From the NCBI GenBank assembly GCA_900544365.1, contig UQVF01000009.1, forward strand, positions 1 to 45,343: a stretch of DNA of 45,343 nucleotides, read 5' to 3'. Source of the DNA: an uncultured Veillonella sp. GTDB taxonomy: Bacteria > Bacillota > Negativicutes > Veillonellales > Veillonellaceae. Of the stretch, positions 26,127-33,695 are shown in pieces; the first letter of the stretch is position 1; the number at the start of each line of letters is the position of its first letter. A program made the position numbers and the translations under genes. The notes below the pieces were generated by a model. That model did no database searches. It was not told where the DNA came from and saw only the letters and a program-made list of their open reading frames with translations.

Positions 26127-26390
26127 ATGTATTTAGCAAAAGTGATTGGTAATGTTGTAGCAACGAAAAAAAGTGATACCCTATTAGGATATAAGCTGAT
26201 GATTGTACAGCCTGTCGATGCATCGCTTTCGCCAGCTCATAGAGAACAAGTAGCAGCTGATTTTGTAGGTGCTGGTGTAGGTGAATATGTGCTAGTTGGA
26301 ACAGGGTCTTCAGTACGAGTAGAAGAGAACCGAAAAGGGGCTACCATAGATTTAGCCATCATTGGTATTGTAGACTCTGTTGTTATTTAG
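26127..26390 (+). CDS. EutN/CcmL-type BMC-P vertex protein
   Basis: An 87-residue pentameric protein that caps shell vertices. The EutN/CcmL fold is shown by MYLAKVIGNVVATKKSDTLLG, KLMIVQPVD, FVGAGVGEYVLVGTGSSVR and the C-terminal TIDLAIIGIVDSV. The start is an ATG behind AGATAGGAGTAAGC. Only one vertex protein is seen in this locus, which is enough to close a shell. Confidence 0.95.
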   Translation: MYLAKVIGNVVATKKSDTLLGYKLMIVQPVDASLSPAHREQVAADFVGAGVGEYVLVGTGSSVRVEENRKGATIDLAIIGIVDSVVI

Positions 26391-26403
26391 TAAGGAGGCA
26401 AAT

Positions 26404-27726
26404 ATGGGAACCCAAGGTGGGATATTTTCCTCAGTAACACAGGTTGTTCATGCATCAAAACAAGCATTTCACATCTATCAAAAGTTGAGCCTGCGAGAAC
26501 GGAAGCAGTTGATTCAAGCTATCCGAGAAGGATTGCGAGACTATTGTCTAGAATTTGCCAAACTAGCTTGTGAAGAAACTGGTATGGGTAAAGCCGAAGA
26601 TAAGGCGATTAAGATTAAACTTGCTTTGGAAGAAACGCCGGGACCAGAAGACTTGATTACAGGAACTACGCAAGGGGAAAACGGAATTGTTTTAACAGAA
26701 CCATTTCCATACGGTGTGGTATGTGCTATACATCCAAGTACCAATCCTTGTGAAACGTTGATCAACAATACAATTAGTTTGTTGTCAGCAGGAAATGTAG
26801 TGATTCATTGTCCACATCCGAGAGCTATGGAAGTATCTAAATATATTACGAAAGTGATGAACAAAATTATTTTAGATAAATTTGGTATATGTAACTTAAT
26901 CACCACACCAGATACTTGTTCCTTAACATATCTTAATGAAATAATGAATCATCCTGATGTGGAGTTGATTTTATCTACTGGTGGATCGGACGCTGCAAGA
27001 AGCGCCTTAGCCTGTGGCAAGAAGGTCATTTCAGCAGGTCCAGCGAATCCTACATTTGTGGTAGATGAAACGGCTGATATAGATCGGGCGGCCTATTGTA
27101 TTCACAAAGGTGCATCCTTCGATCACAATATTACCTGTACATCGGAGAAAAATGTCATTATTGTGGACTCTGTATTGCCAGCATTTCGATTGGCCTTAGA
27201 ACGACTCAATGTGTATTATGTGGATTCAATGGGAGAAATGTTACAATTATCGAAGATTCTCCTCACTGAAGATATGGAAGTGAATCGTCAATATGGCGGT
27301 AAATCGGCAGATGAGATTTTAAAAGATGCAGGAATCCATACGGATCGAGCCTATGATTTGATTGCTGTAGAAACAGTTAAAATCCATCCATTTGTGACAC
27401 AGGAAATATTAGCACCATTGATTACAGTGGTGAAAGCTAATAATTTTGAAAGTGCTCTACAAATTGCTGTCGATGCAGAACAAGGCTATCACCATACAGC
27501 AGGTATCCATTCCCGTGATACGGAACGGTTAAGGCAAGCTGCAAAAGCTTTTCGAACCACAATCTTTGTAAAGAATGGATGCTCTTTAGATGGAGTTGGT
27601 ATCTGTGGTGTGGGAGCTACCTCTTTTACCATTGCGAATGTCACAGGGGAAGGAGCTATTACTGCAAAAGATTTAGTTCGCTACAGAAGATGTGTGTATG
27701 TAGAAACACTATGTTCATATACATAA
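26404..27726 (+). CDS. Aldehyde dehydrogenase paralog lacking the encapsulation peptide
   Basis: A CoA-acylating-type aldehyde dehydrogenase, which would convert the aldehyde plus CoA and NAD+ to acyl-CoA. I choose ATG 26404 because AAGGAGG sits 5 bases before it; the upstream TTG start lies inside the EutN gene. The 440 residues begin at GGIFSSVTQVVHASKQAF, which aligns with residue 31 onward of the second paralog (30835-32238), so the N-terminal encapsulation helix is absent. The catalytic Cys245 lies in NITCTSEKN, where the paralog has VPCIAEKE, and SAGPANPTFVVDE replaces GAGAGNPPVVVDE. It may be cytosolic, a partner subunit, or act on a different aldehyde. Confidence 0.85.
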   Translation: MGTQGGIFSSVTQVVHASKQAFHIYQKLSLRERKQLIQAIREGLRDYCLEFAKLACEETGMGKAEDKAIKIKLALEETPGPEDLITGTTQGENGIVLTEPFPYGVVCAIHPSTNPCETLINNTISLLSAGNVVIHCPHPRAMEVSKYITKVMNKIILDKFGICNLITTPDTCSLTYLNEIMNHPDVELILSTGGSDAARSALACGKKVISAGPANPTFVVDETADIDRAAYCIHKGASFDHNITCTSEKNVIIVDSVLPAFRLALERLNVYYVDSMGEMLQLSKILLTEDMEVNRQYGGKSADEILKDAGIHTDRAYDLIAVETVKIHPFVTQEILAPLITVVKANNFESALQIAVDAEQGYHHTAGIHSRDTERLRQAAKAFRTTIFVKNGCSLDGVGICGVGATSFTIANVTGEGAITAKDLVRYRRCVYVETLCSYT

Positions 27727-27749
27727 TAACTATGATTAAATTTCATGAT

Positions 27750-27777
27750 AAAAATCAAAATTCTTTGCATGATTTTT
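27750..27777 (+). terminator. Weak AT-rich stem-loop after the first aldehyde dehydrogenase
   Basis: AAAAATCA (27750-27757) pairs with TGATTTTT (27770-27777). The stem is AT-only apart from one pair and ends in Ts. It may be a weak terminator separating the structural genes from the regulator pair. Confidence 0.4.
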
Positions 27778-27845
27778 GTAATTACTGTCGAATACTATAA
27801 GTAAGAGGTATTTTACATATTGTATAAGAAAGGTAATGAAAAGGA

Positions 27846-29147
27846 ATGCCACGAAATACTTTTGAAGACAATCGAAACGAAGAATCACGACTAGATATTA
27901 TGACTGTTATCGGTCATGATTTATTGGAAGAGATCCAAGAAGCGGTTGCCAACGTGACAGGAATAGCTTTTGTGACAGTAGATTATAAAGGTGATGTATT
28001 AACAGAGGCAACACGGTTTTGCAATTATTGTAAGAAAATTAGAGATAATCCTACATCTTCATTATTGTGCAAGTTATCCGATGCATCCGGTGCTATTATT
28101 GCAGCTACTAATAAAGAGGTAAGTATTTATATTTGTCCTTGCGGACTTTTAGAAATTGCCATACCGATTATAGTTGATGGACATTATTTAGGTGGATTCA
28201 TCGGTGGACAGATTCTATGTGATGATGTACCAGATACAATAGTCCGGCTAAGTAAGAATATGGTACCTGGTGGTGCTCAAATAGTGAATCAAGACATTGA
28301 GACTACAGATCCGGAAGAGTTAGCCGATATTAAAAAATATAATTATAGTGAAGTGCTATCGATTGCGAAACTAGTGGAGTTTATTATTAATCAACTCACT
28401 AATCATGAGATTGTATCAAATAGAAATAAACAAAAGAATTTAAACCGTATAGAAGCATTAGAAAAAGAGGTATTAGAAGCAGAAGATAAGATCTGTTGTT
28501 TGCAAAGTGAGCTAGAAAAATATAAGCGATATGTAGATATGGTACGTAATTGTAAGTTACTTAGTGTTGTAGATAGTTTATCTGTGATAGAAGAAGCAGA
28601 GAAAACAGAATCTGCTATTCTTGACTATATTCATGTATTAGCACTTCATCATGACAATTTGTTTGAAACAAGTATGAAAGAAGAATGTTCACGTATTGAA
28701 TCCACAGTTGCCCTTTTAAACTATTGCGAAGATTGTAGGGTAGGTTGGCATATAGATATAGATGAGAGTTTATGGCATTATATATTGCCAGCCTATAGTT
28801 TATGGCAGTATGTATATCAAGTTATAGAGGTGGCACAACAAGAGGGGTATGCAGATATTTCTCTAAACTTGCATGCAGAGCTTCAAAGTGATGAAGTATG
28901 TGTTGTTATAGAAGATGATACATTGCAAATGAATGCTAGCGAAGTGATTTTGTTACACAAATTACTACAGGATGTAACAAGGTTAATACATGGAGAGACA
29001 CAAGAATCAAACTTATCTCCCATAAGTCAAGCTATTTTAAAATTACACCAAATATTTATAGAATACCATGGTGCTTCTGCGAAGGTACATTGTTACCCAT
29101 TGCCAGATGGGGGGATACAGGTTATGCTATCCTATCCGATAGAATAA
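27846..29147 (+). CDS. PocR-domain sensor with degenerate LytS-like kinase region
   Basis: A 433-residue cytosolic protein. Residues 20-130 are a PocR ligand-binding domain (FVTVDYKGDVLTEATRF; cysteines C59, C62, C75, C97, C99; IPIIVDGHYLGGFIGGQIL). PocR senses propanediol or similar ligands in pdu/GRE loci. A coiled coil runs about 193-228. The C-terminal 200 residues look like a LytS-type His kinase, but the NPHFLFN phosphoacceptor box is replaced by RNCKLLSVV with Lys237 in place of His, and the ATP-binding G-boxes are lost (VIEDDTLQMN, NLSPISQAI). No membrane segment. It is probably a pseudokinase partner of the next gene. The start is uncertain: the nearest ribosome site is weak. Confidence 0.75.
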   Translation: MPRNTFEDNRNEESRLDIMTVIGHDLLEEIQEAVANVTGIAFVTVDYKGDVLTEATRFCNYCKKIRDNPTSSLLCKLSDASGAIIAATNKEVSIYICPCGLLEIAIPIIVDGHYLGGFIGGQILCDDVPDTIVRLSKNMVPGGAQIVNQDIETTDPEELADIKKYNYSEVLSIAKLVEFIINQLTNHEIVSNRNKQKNLNRIEALEKEVLEAEDKICCLQSELEKYKRYVDMVRNCKLLSVVDSLSVIEEAEKTESAILDYIHVLALHHDNLFETSMKEECSRIESTVALLNYCEDCRVGWHIDIDESLWHYILPAYSLWQYVYQVIEVAQQEGYADISLNLHAELQSDEVCVVIEDDTLQMNASEVILLHKLLQDVTRLIHGETQESNLSPISQAILKLHQIFIEYHGASAKVHCYPLPDGGIQVMLSYPIE

Positions 29148-29163
29148 GAAAAGGAGGTATTTT

Positions 29164-30201
29164 GTGAAGAGGATACTTTTAGTAGATACCGATAAATTAC
29201 ATATGAAAGCGCTTCAAAAACGGATTGCACTTCATATGCAAGCGGAGGTTATCTGCATTAGTACATATCAAGAAGTACTTTCCTTAGAAAAGGAAGAAAT
29301 AATTTCTGTAGCTTATGTAGCAATGGATATTAGTCATCAAAAAGCAGGTGATATCATTCGGCATATATATTACACCTATCCCACATGCCGAATTGTGATG
29401 ATGTTAAATAAAGAAACGCAAGCTGTTACCCAAATGACTATGAAATATTCCGGAATTGGATACTTGTATAAACCGTTTAGTTGGGATGCTTTTTATAAAT
29501 GGATTCCAGAACTGGGCATAGTCAAAGAAAAAGATAGCGTAGGAGAATCGCTAGATTTACTAGATGGAATTGTACAAGTTTTTCAACAAGGTAATTTTGA
29601 GGGAGCCTATGATAGACTATACCAAGTATGTCAGTATACATATGAACATAGTGATAGCCAATTTATTACAAGTAAATTGTATACACTAGTAGATCAGGTA
29701 CAACAAAAGGTTTTAAACACGCATACGTCAATGATACATATGCTAGAGAAAAAGATTCCTTTGAATAATGTACATACGAAATATGCAGAAGGTCTTGCCA
29801 TATGGACATTAAAAATTGTTGATTTTTTGTTCATTAAATTATATCAAGGAAAGCAAAATATTTTATATAATGTTCTCTACTATATTCATGAACATATACA
29901 AGAAGATATTTCTTTGAAAGATATAGTTGTTTCTTGTAATGTAAGTCAAGGCTATATTAGTCGTATTTTCAAACATAAATTAAATATGACAATTATGCAA
30001 TATATACACAAGAAAAAAATAAACATAGCTAAGGAATATATACTTGGTACAGAAAAGAGCGGCTCCTATATTGCTAATATTTTGGGGTATAGTGATGTGA
30101 GTTATTTCTGCAAAATTTTTAAAAAACATGAACATAAAACAATCTCAAAATATCGAGATATAGTAATTAATGGATTGGTGGATACCTATGAAAGAATCTG
30201 A
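29164..30201 (+). CDS. Response regulator with AraC-type DNA-binding domain
   Basis: A 345-residue protein. The N-terminal receiver domain (1-115) keeps the phosphorylatable Asp55 (YVAMDIS) and Lys103 (YLYKPF) but has VDTD where most receivers have VDDE. A helical middle (130-235) leads to a C-terminal AraC HTH pair (about 240-330: ISLKDIVVSCNVSQGYISRIFKHKLN; IANILGYSDVSYFCKIFKKH). GTG at 29164 follows AGGAGGTATTT. Its likely targets are the promoters of this locus, and it is a candidate for the inverted repeat at 20774-20795. It overlaps the pduL start by 14 bases. Confidence 0.88.
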   Translation: MKRILLVDTDKLHMKALQKRIALHMQAEVICISTYQEVLSLEKEEIISVAYVAMDISHQKAGDIIRHIYYTYPTCRIVMMLNKETQAVTQMTMKYSGIGYLYKPFSWDAFYKWIPELGIVKEKDSVGESLDLLDGIVQVFQQGNFEGAYDRLYQVCQYTYEHSDSQFITSKLYTLVDQVQQKVLNTHTSMIHMLEKKIPLNNVHTKYAEGLAIWTLKIVDFLFIKLYQGKQNILYNVLYYIHEHIQEDISLKDIVVSCNVSQGYISRIFKHKLNMTIMQYIHKKKINIAKEYILGTEKSGSYIANILGYSDVSYFCKIFKKHEHKTISKYRDIVINGLVDTYERI

Positions 30202-30823
30202 GTATTTACATTTAGTAACGGAACGCGTTATAGCAAAGTTACAAGAATTAAATAGATGTAGCGTACCAATTGGTGTTTCAAATCGTCATGTTCATGTATC
30301 AAAGGAAGTATATAGTATTTTATATGGACAAGATGAACTATCTAAAAAGGTGGACTTGAAACAGCCAGGACAATACGCAGCGAATGAAACAGTAACTCTG
30401 ATAGGACCGAAAGGAAGTATTGAAAAAGTTCGTATCTTAGGCCCTTTTAGAAATGAAACCCAAGTAGAAATCTCTCTAACAGATTCATTTACGCTAGGCG
30501 TACCAGGGGTGATACGTGAATCTGGTGATTTACGGGGAACTCCAGGGATAACGCTAATGGGACCTAAAGGAAAGGTAACGATTTCACAAGGTGTTATCGT
30601 AGCACATCGGCATATTCATATGCATCCTGATGATGCGAGTCGTATGGGAGTAGTCGATAAAGAACGTGTAACAGTGGCGGTGCATGGAGAGCGAGAACTA
30701 ACATTTTCCAATGTGATTATTCGGGTGTCTCCGAAATTTGCTTTAGAAATGCATATTGATGTAGATGAAGCAAATGCAGGACGGATCAAAAACAATGATA
30801 TTGGAATTGTATCGAAGTCATAG
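30188..30823 (+). CDS. pduL: PduL-type phosphate propanoyltransferase
   Basis: Transfers the acyl group from CoA to phosphate inside the compartment, recycling CoA and giving acyl-phosphate for ATP production. I choose ATG 30188 (MKESEYLHL), 211 residues, with GGTGG 7 bases before. The zinc-binding motifs of the two PTAC domains are RHVHVS (33-38) and AHRHIHMHPDDA (139-150), each followed by the family glycine-rich strands. The N-terminal helix EYLHLVTERVIAKLQEL is typical of an encapsulation peptide. It overlaps the regulator stop, so the two are coupled. Confidence 0.94.
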   Translation: MKESEYLHLVTERVIAKLQELNRCSVPIGVSNRHVHVSKEVYSILYGQDELSKKVDLKQPGQYAANETVTLIGPKGSIEKVRILGPFRNETQVEISLTDSFTLGVPGVIRESGDLRGTPGITLMGPKGKVTISQGVIVAHRHIHMHPDDASRMGVVDKERVTVAVHGERELTFSNVIIRVSPKFALEMHIDVDEANAGRIKNNDIGIVSKS

Positions 30824-30834
30824 AGGAGATACAA

Positions 30835-32238
30835 ATGAACTTAGAAATGATTGAAAGTATAGTAAAACAAGTGGTGAAAGATTTGCATCAGGAATGTGTA
30901 GGTCTTGAAAGAACCCAATATGAATATGGTGTGTTTGATACTATGGAAGCTGCTATCAGTGCTAGTGAAGTAGCCCAAAGAGAGTTGCTAGGTTTTTCAC
31001 TGCAAGAACGCAATGCATTTGTGGATGCCATTCGTGAAACAATTTTACAAAAAGATCATTTAGAAATGATTTCACTTATGGCTGTAGAAGAAACTGGTAT
31101 TGGTAGATATAGCGATAAACTGATTAAAAATCGAGTAGCTGCCGTAAAAACACCCGGCAAAGAAGTGTTAGAAACACGGGCTATGACAGGTCATGATGGT
31201 TTGACAATTGAAGAGTTTTGTCCATTTGGTGTGATTGGTGCCATAACACCGACAACAAATCCAACGGAAACAATTATCAATAATTCTATTTCTATGATTG
31301 TCGGAGGTAACACAGTTGTATTTAGCCCACATCCAAGAGCTAAAAAAGTATCCACTATTTTAGTGCAAATGATCAATAAAGCACTAGAAGCGGCAGGTGC
31401 TCCTAACAATTTGGTAACAATGGTGCGTGAACCATCCATTGAAAGTACACAATGTATGATGAGCCATCCAAAAGTAAGGTTGTTAGTGGCTACAGGTGGC
31501 CCTGGTATTGTAAACCAAGTCTTATCATCCGGTAAAAAAGCGATTGGTGCAGGTGCAGGGAATCCTCCAGTAGTAGTGGATGAAACAGCTCATATTGAAC
31601 AAGCAGCAAAAGATATCGTCAGTGGAGCAAGCTTTGATAACAATGTTCCATGTATTGCTGAAAAAGAAGTATTTGTTGTGGAATCTGTGGCAGATCAACT
31701 TGTATATCATATGAGAAAGAATGGTGCTTATGAAATTACTGATTTATCTCTTTTAGATACATTAGTAGAAAAAGTCACTAAAAATGGTGGTAAACCAAAT
31801 CCAGACTTTGTAGGTAAATCTGCTAAAGATTTGTTAGCGTTGGTTGGTATTGTTGTTGATGATAGCATTCGATTGATTATTTCTCGTACATCAGAACATC
31901 ATCACCTAGTAACAGAAGAAATGATGATGCCAATTTTACCAATCGTAGCAGTGCCAAATGTAGATATTGCCATTGAATGTGCGTACCGTGCAGAATTGGG
32001 AAATCGTCATACAGCGATGATGCACTCTCAAAATTTAGAAAAATTATCCAAAATGGCGAGATTGCTAGAAACTACCATTTTCGTAAAAAATGCACCATCC
32101 TATGCAGGCATTGGTGTAGGTGGCGAAGGCCATACTACTTTCACCATTGCAGGCCCAACAGGAGAAGGCATTACATGTGCAAGATCGTTCTGTCGCATTC
32201 GTCGGTGTGTATTAAGTGAAGCATTTAGCTTGAGATAA
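30835..32238 (+). CDS. CoA-acylating aldehyde dehydrogenase with encapsulation peptide (PduP-like)
   Basis: Oxidises propionaldehyde (or the aldehyde of the diol) to acyl-CoA with NAD+, inside the shell. The 467 residues start with the encapsulation helix EMIESIVKQVVKDLHQE, then a linker. The catalytic Cys273 is in NNVPCIAEKEVFV and GAGAGNPPVVVDE is intact. The cofactor strand ITPTTNPTETIINNS and the C-terminal GIGVGGEGHTTFTIAGPTGEG are standard for EutE/PduP. The start is an ATG after AGAGGAGATACAA. With pduL upstream it forms the oxidative arm of the pathway. The first paralog at 26404 lacks the helix. Confidence 0.93.
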   Translation: MNLEMIESIVKQVVKDLHQECVGLERTQYEYGVFDTMEAAISASEVAQRELLGFSLQERNAFVDAIRETILQKDHLEMISLMAVEETGIGRYSDKLIKNRVAAVKTPGKEVLETRAMTGHDGLTIEEFCPFGVIGAITPTTNPTETIINNSISMIVGGNTVVFSPHPRAKKVSTILVQMINKALEAAGAPNNLVTMVREPSIESTQCMMSHPKVRLLVATGGPGIVNQVLSSGKKAIGAGAGNPPVVVDETAHIEQAAKDIVSGASFDNNVPCIAEKEVFVVESVADQLVYHMRKNGAYEITDLSLLDTLVEKVTKNGGKPNPDFVGKSAKDLLALVGIVVDDSIRLIISRTSEHHHLVTEEMMMPILPIVAVPNVDIAIECAYRAELGNRHTAMMHSQNLEKLSKMARLLETTIFVKNAPSYAGIGVGGEGHTTFTIAGPTGEGITCARSFCRIRRCVLSEAFSLR

Positions 32239-32249
32239 GTGAGGCTTAT

Positions 32250-32849
32250 ATGAATCAATCGTTAGGACTATTAGAAGTGAAAGGCTTGTTAGGCGCCATT
32301 ACCATGTCAGATGTAATGGTAAAAGCATCTAATGTGCATGTAGTAAATATTGATAGAGCTAATGGTTTTGGTTGGTTTACTGTGAAAATAGTAGGCGATG
32401 TGGGAGCTGTGCAATCAGCTATTGAAGCAGGCGCTATGGTGGCAAAAGAAATGGGCTGTTTTGTAGGTTCTAAAGTGATTCCTAGAGTATCACAAACCGT
32501 TATCGATGTGTTCTTACAAGAAGAAACAACACCGATAAAAGAAGAAGCTATAGCAGAACCTGTAGTCGAAACGAAGGAAGAAACGCCATCTGTTCCAGCC
32601 ACAGAAGTGGAAACACCAGTGGTAGATACAGTGGTAGCAGAGGATGTAGTGGAAACTGTCGTAGAAGTTTCGGCAAAAGCAACAAAAGAAACAGACCCAG
32701 CCATAACAGAAGCTATTTCTGAGCTCACAAGCATTGTGATTGGTGAAGAGACTATACCATCTACAATAGAAGTAGCACCAAAAGCTACAGGATCTAAAAA
32801 AACAGCTAAAACAACTAAAGCTAAAAAGAAAAGTAGTTCTAAAAAATAA
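32250..32849 (+). CDS. BMC-H shell protein with long charged C-terminal tail
   Basis: A 199-residue protein. Residues 1-88 are a BMC-H domain (SLGLLEVKGLLGAITMSDVMVKASNV to VIPRVSQTVIDVF). The pore loop is RANGFGWF instead of KIGSGL, so the pore is probably different. Residues 89-180 are low-complexity, rich in Glu, Val, Thr and Pro, with a short helix-like stretch AITEAISELTSIVIGEE. The last 18 residues are a Lys/Ser-rich basic tail (SKKTAKTTKAKKKSSSKK). PduK and EutK also carry BMC-H extensions, but with an iron-sulfur motif or a DNA-binding fold, neither of which is seen here. It lies 12 bases from the adjoining BMC-H gene and probably mixes with it in the shell. Confidence 0.85.
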   Translation: MNQSLGLLEVKGLLGAITMSDVMVKASNVHVVNIDRANGFGWFTVKIVGDVGAVQSAIEAGAMVAKEMGCFVGSKVIPRVSQTVIDVFLQEETTPIKEEAIAEPVVETKEETPSVPATEVETPVVDTVVAEDVVETVVEVSAKATKETDPAITEAISELTSIVIGEETIPSTIEVAPKATGSKKTAKTTKAKKKSSSKK

Positions 32850-32860
32850 GGAGGGTTATC

Positions 32861-33130
32861 ATGAATAACGCATTAGGCATGGTAGAAACAAAAGGATTAG
32901 TAGCAGCTATCGAGGCAGCAGATGCGATGGTAAAAGCATCGAATGTAGAGTTAACTGGCTATGAAAAAATCGGTTCTGGTTTAGTAACTGTCATGGTTCG
33001 TGGTGATGTTGGTGCTGTTAAAGCAGCTGTAGAAGCTGGCGCAGTAGCAGCTGGTAACGTAGGACAAGTTGTATCTACTCACGTAATTCCTCGTCCACAT
33101 CACGATGTAGAAACATTGTTGACTAAATAG
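32861..33130 (+). CDS. PduA/J-type BMC-H shell protein (copy 2)
   Basis: An 89-residue shell hexamer protein. The core ALGMVETKGLVAAIEAADAMVKASNV and the KIGSGL pore loop match copy 1 (25233-25514). The two genes share a 33-base identical stretch (25395-25427 and 33020-33052), which points to recent duplication or gene conversion. The C-terminus, PRPHHDVETLLTK, differs. ATG follows AAGGAGGGTTATC. Together the two copies are probably the major facet proteins. Confidence 0.95.
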   Translation: MNNALGMVETKGLVAAIEAADAMVKASNVELTGYEKIGSGLVTVMVRGDVGAVKAAVEAGAVAAGNVGQVVSTHVIPRPHHDVETLLTK

Positions 33131-33159
33131 TAGGATAGCCTTTAGTAAGGAGGATGGAC

Positions 33160-33693
33160 ATGGATATTTATGATTCAGTCCGAGATATTATTGCAAACAT
33201 AGAGCGCGTACCATCCACGACACAAGAGGGGATCGCCCCCATAGGACGAGCAGTACAGTGGTCTAGACATAGAGGAATTACCGTTGAATCCGTGGTGGAT
33301 ACTGTCGTTGAAGCTTGCGAACAAGAGGCACAACGATTGGGGATTCCTGTAGTGATTGCCATTGTGGATGCTAGCGGATTGTTAGTGTATCAACGGCGTA
33401 TGGAACGAGCTTTAGGCGTGAGCATAGAACTAGCCCCTAATAAGGCCTATACAGCAGTAGCTTTTCGGTGCGGAACAGAAAAGTTAGGAGCCATAGTACA
33501 ACCAGGGACTCCTCTTTATGGTATTGAGACGATGGTGAAAAGACCCATAGTCTTATTTGGCGGTGGTGAGCCACTAATGCTAGGGAATCATCTAATCGGT
33601 GGTCTGGGCATTAGTGGTGGCACTGTAGAAGAAGATGTGCTCATAGTGAATGCAGGGCTACGAGCTTTTCAATCATATATACAAGGGGCGTAA
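33160..33693 (+). CDS. GlcG/HbpS-like protein (PduO C-domain family) with encapsulation-like N-terminus
   Basis: A 177-residue protein of the PF03928 family, known as HbpS/GlcG and as the C-terminal domain of PduO, where it binds heme. Visible blocks are VVIAIVDASGLLVYQRRM, ELAPNKAYTAVAFR and LMLGNHLIGGLGISGGTVEEDVLIV. I choose ATG 33160 because AAGGAGG ends 6 bases before it; ATG 33154 would be too close. The N-terminus DIYDSVRDIIANIERV is amphipathic and followed by a 25-residue linker, typical of encapsulation. In this B12-independent locus the ligand is unknown; heme, flavin or a radical-protection role are possible. Confidence 0.8.
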   Translation: MDIYDSVRDIIANIERVPSTTQEGIAPIGRAVQWSRHRGITVESVVDTVVEACEQEAQRLGIPVVIAIVDASGLLVYQRRMERALGVSIELAPNKAYTAVAFRCGTEKLGAIVQPGTPLYGIETMVKRPIVLFGGGEPLMLGNHLIGGLGISGGTVEEDVLIVNAGLRAFQSYIQGA

Positions 33694-33695
33694 TC

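Noticed and set aside
32255..32734. 159-residue Ser/Thr-rich open frame on the minus strand
   Set aside because: Its composition is the complement of the Glu/Val-rich tail of the BMC-H gene on the plus strand. No start signal.
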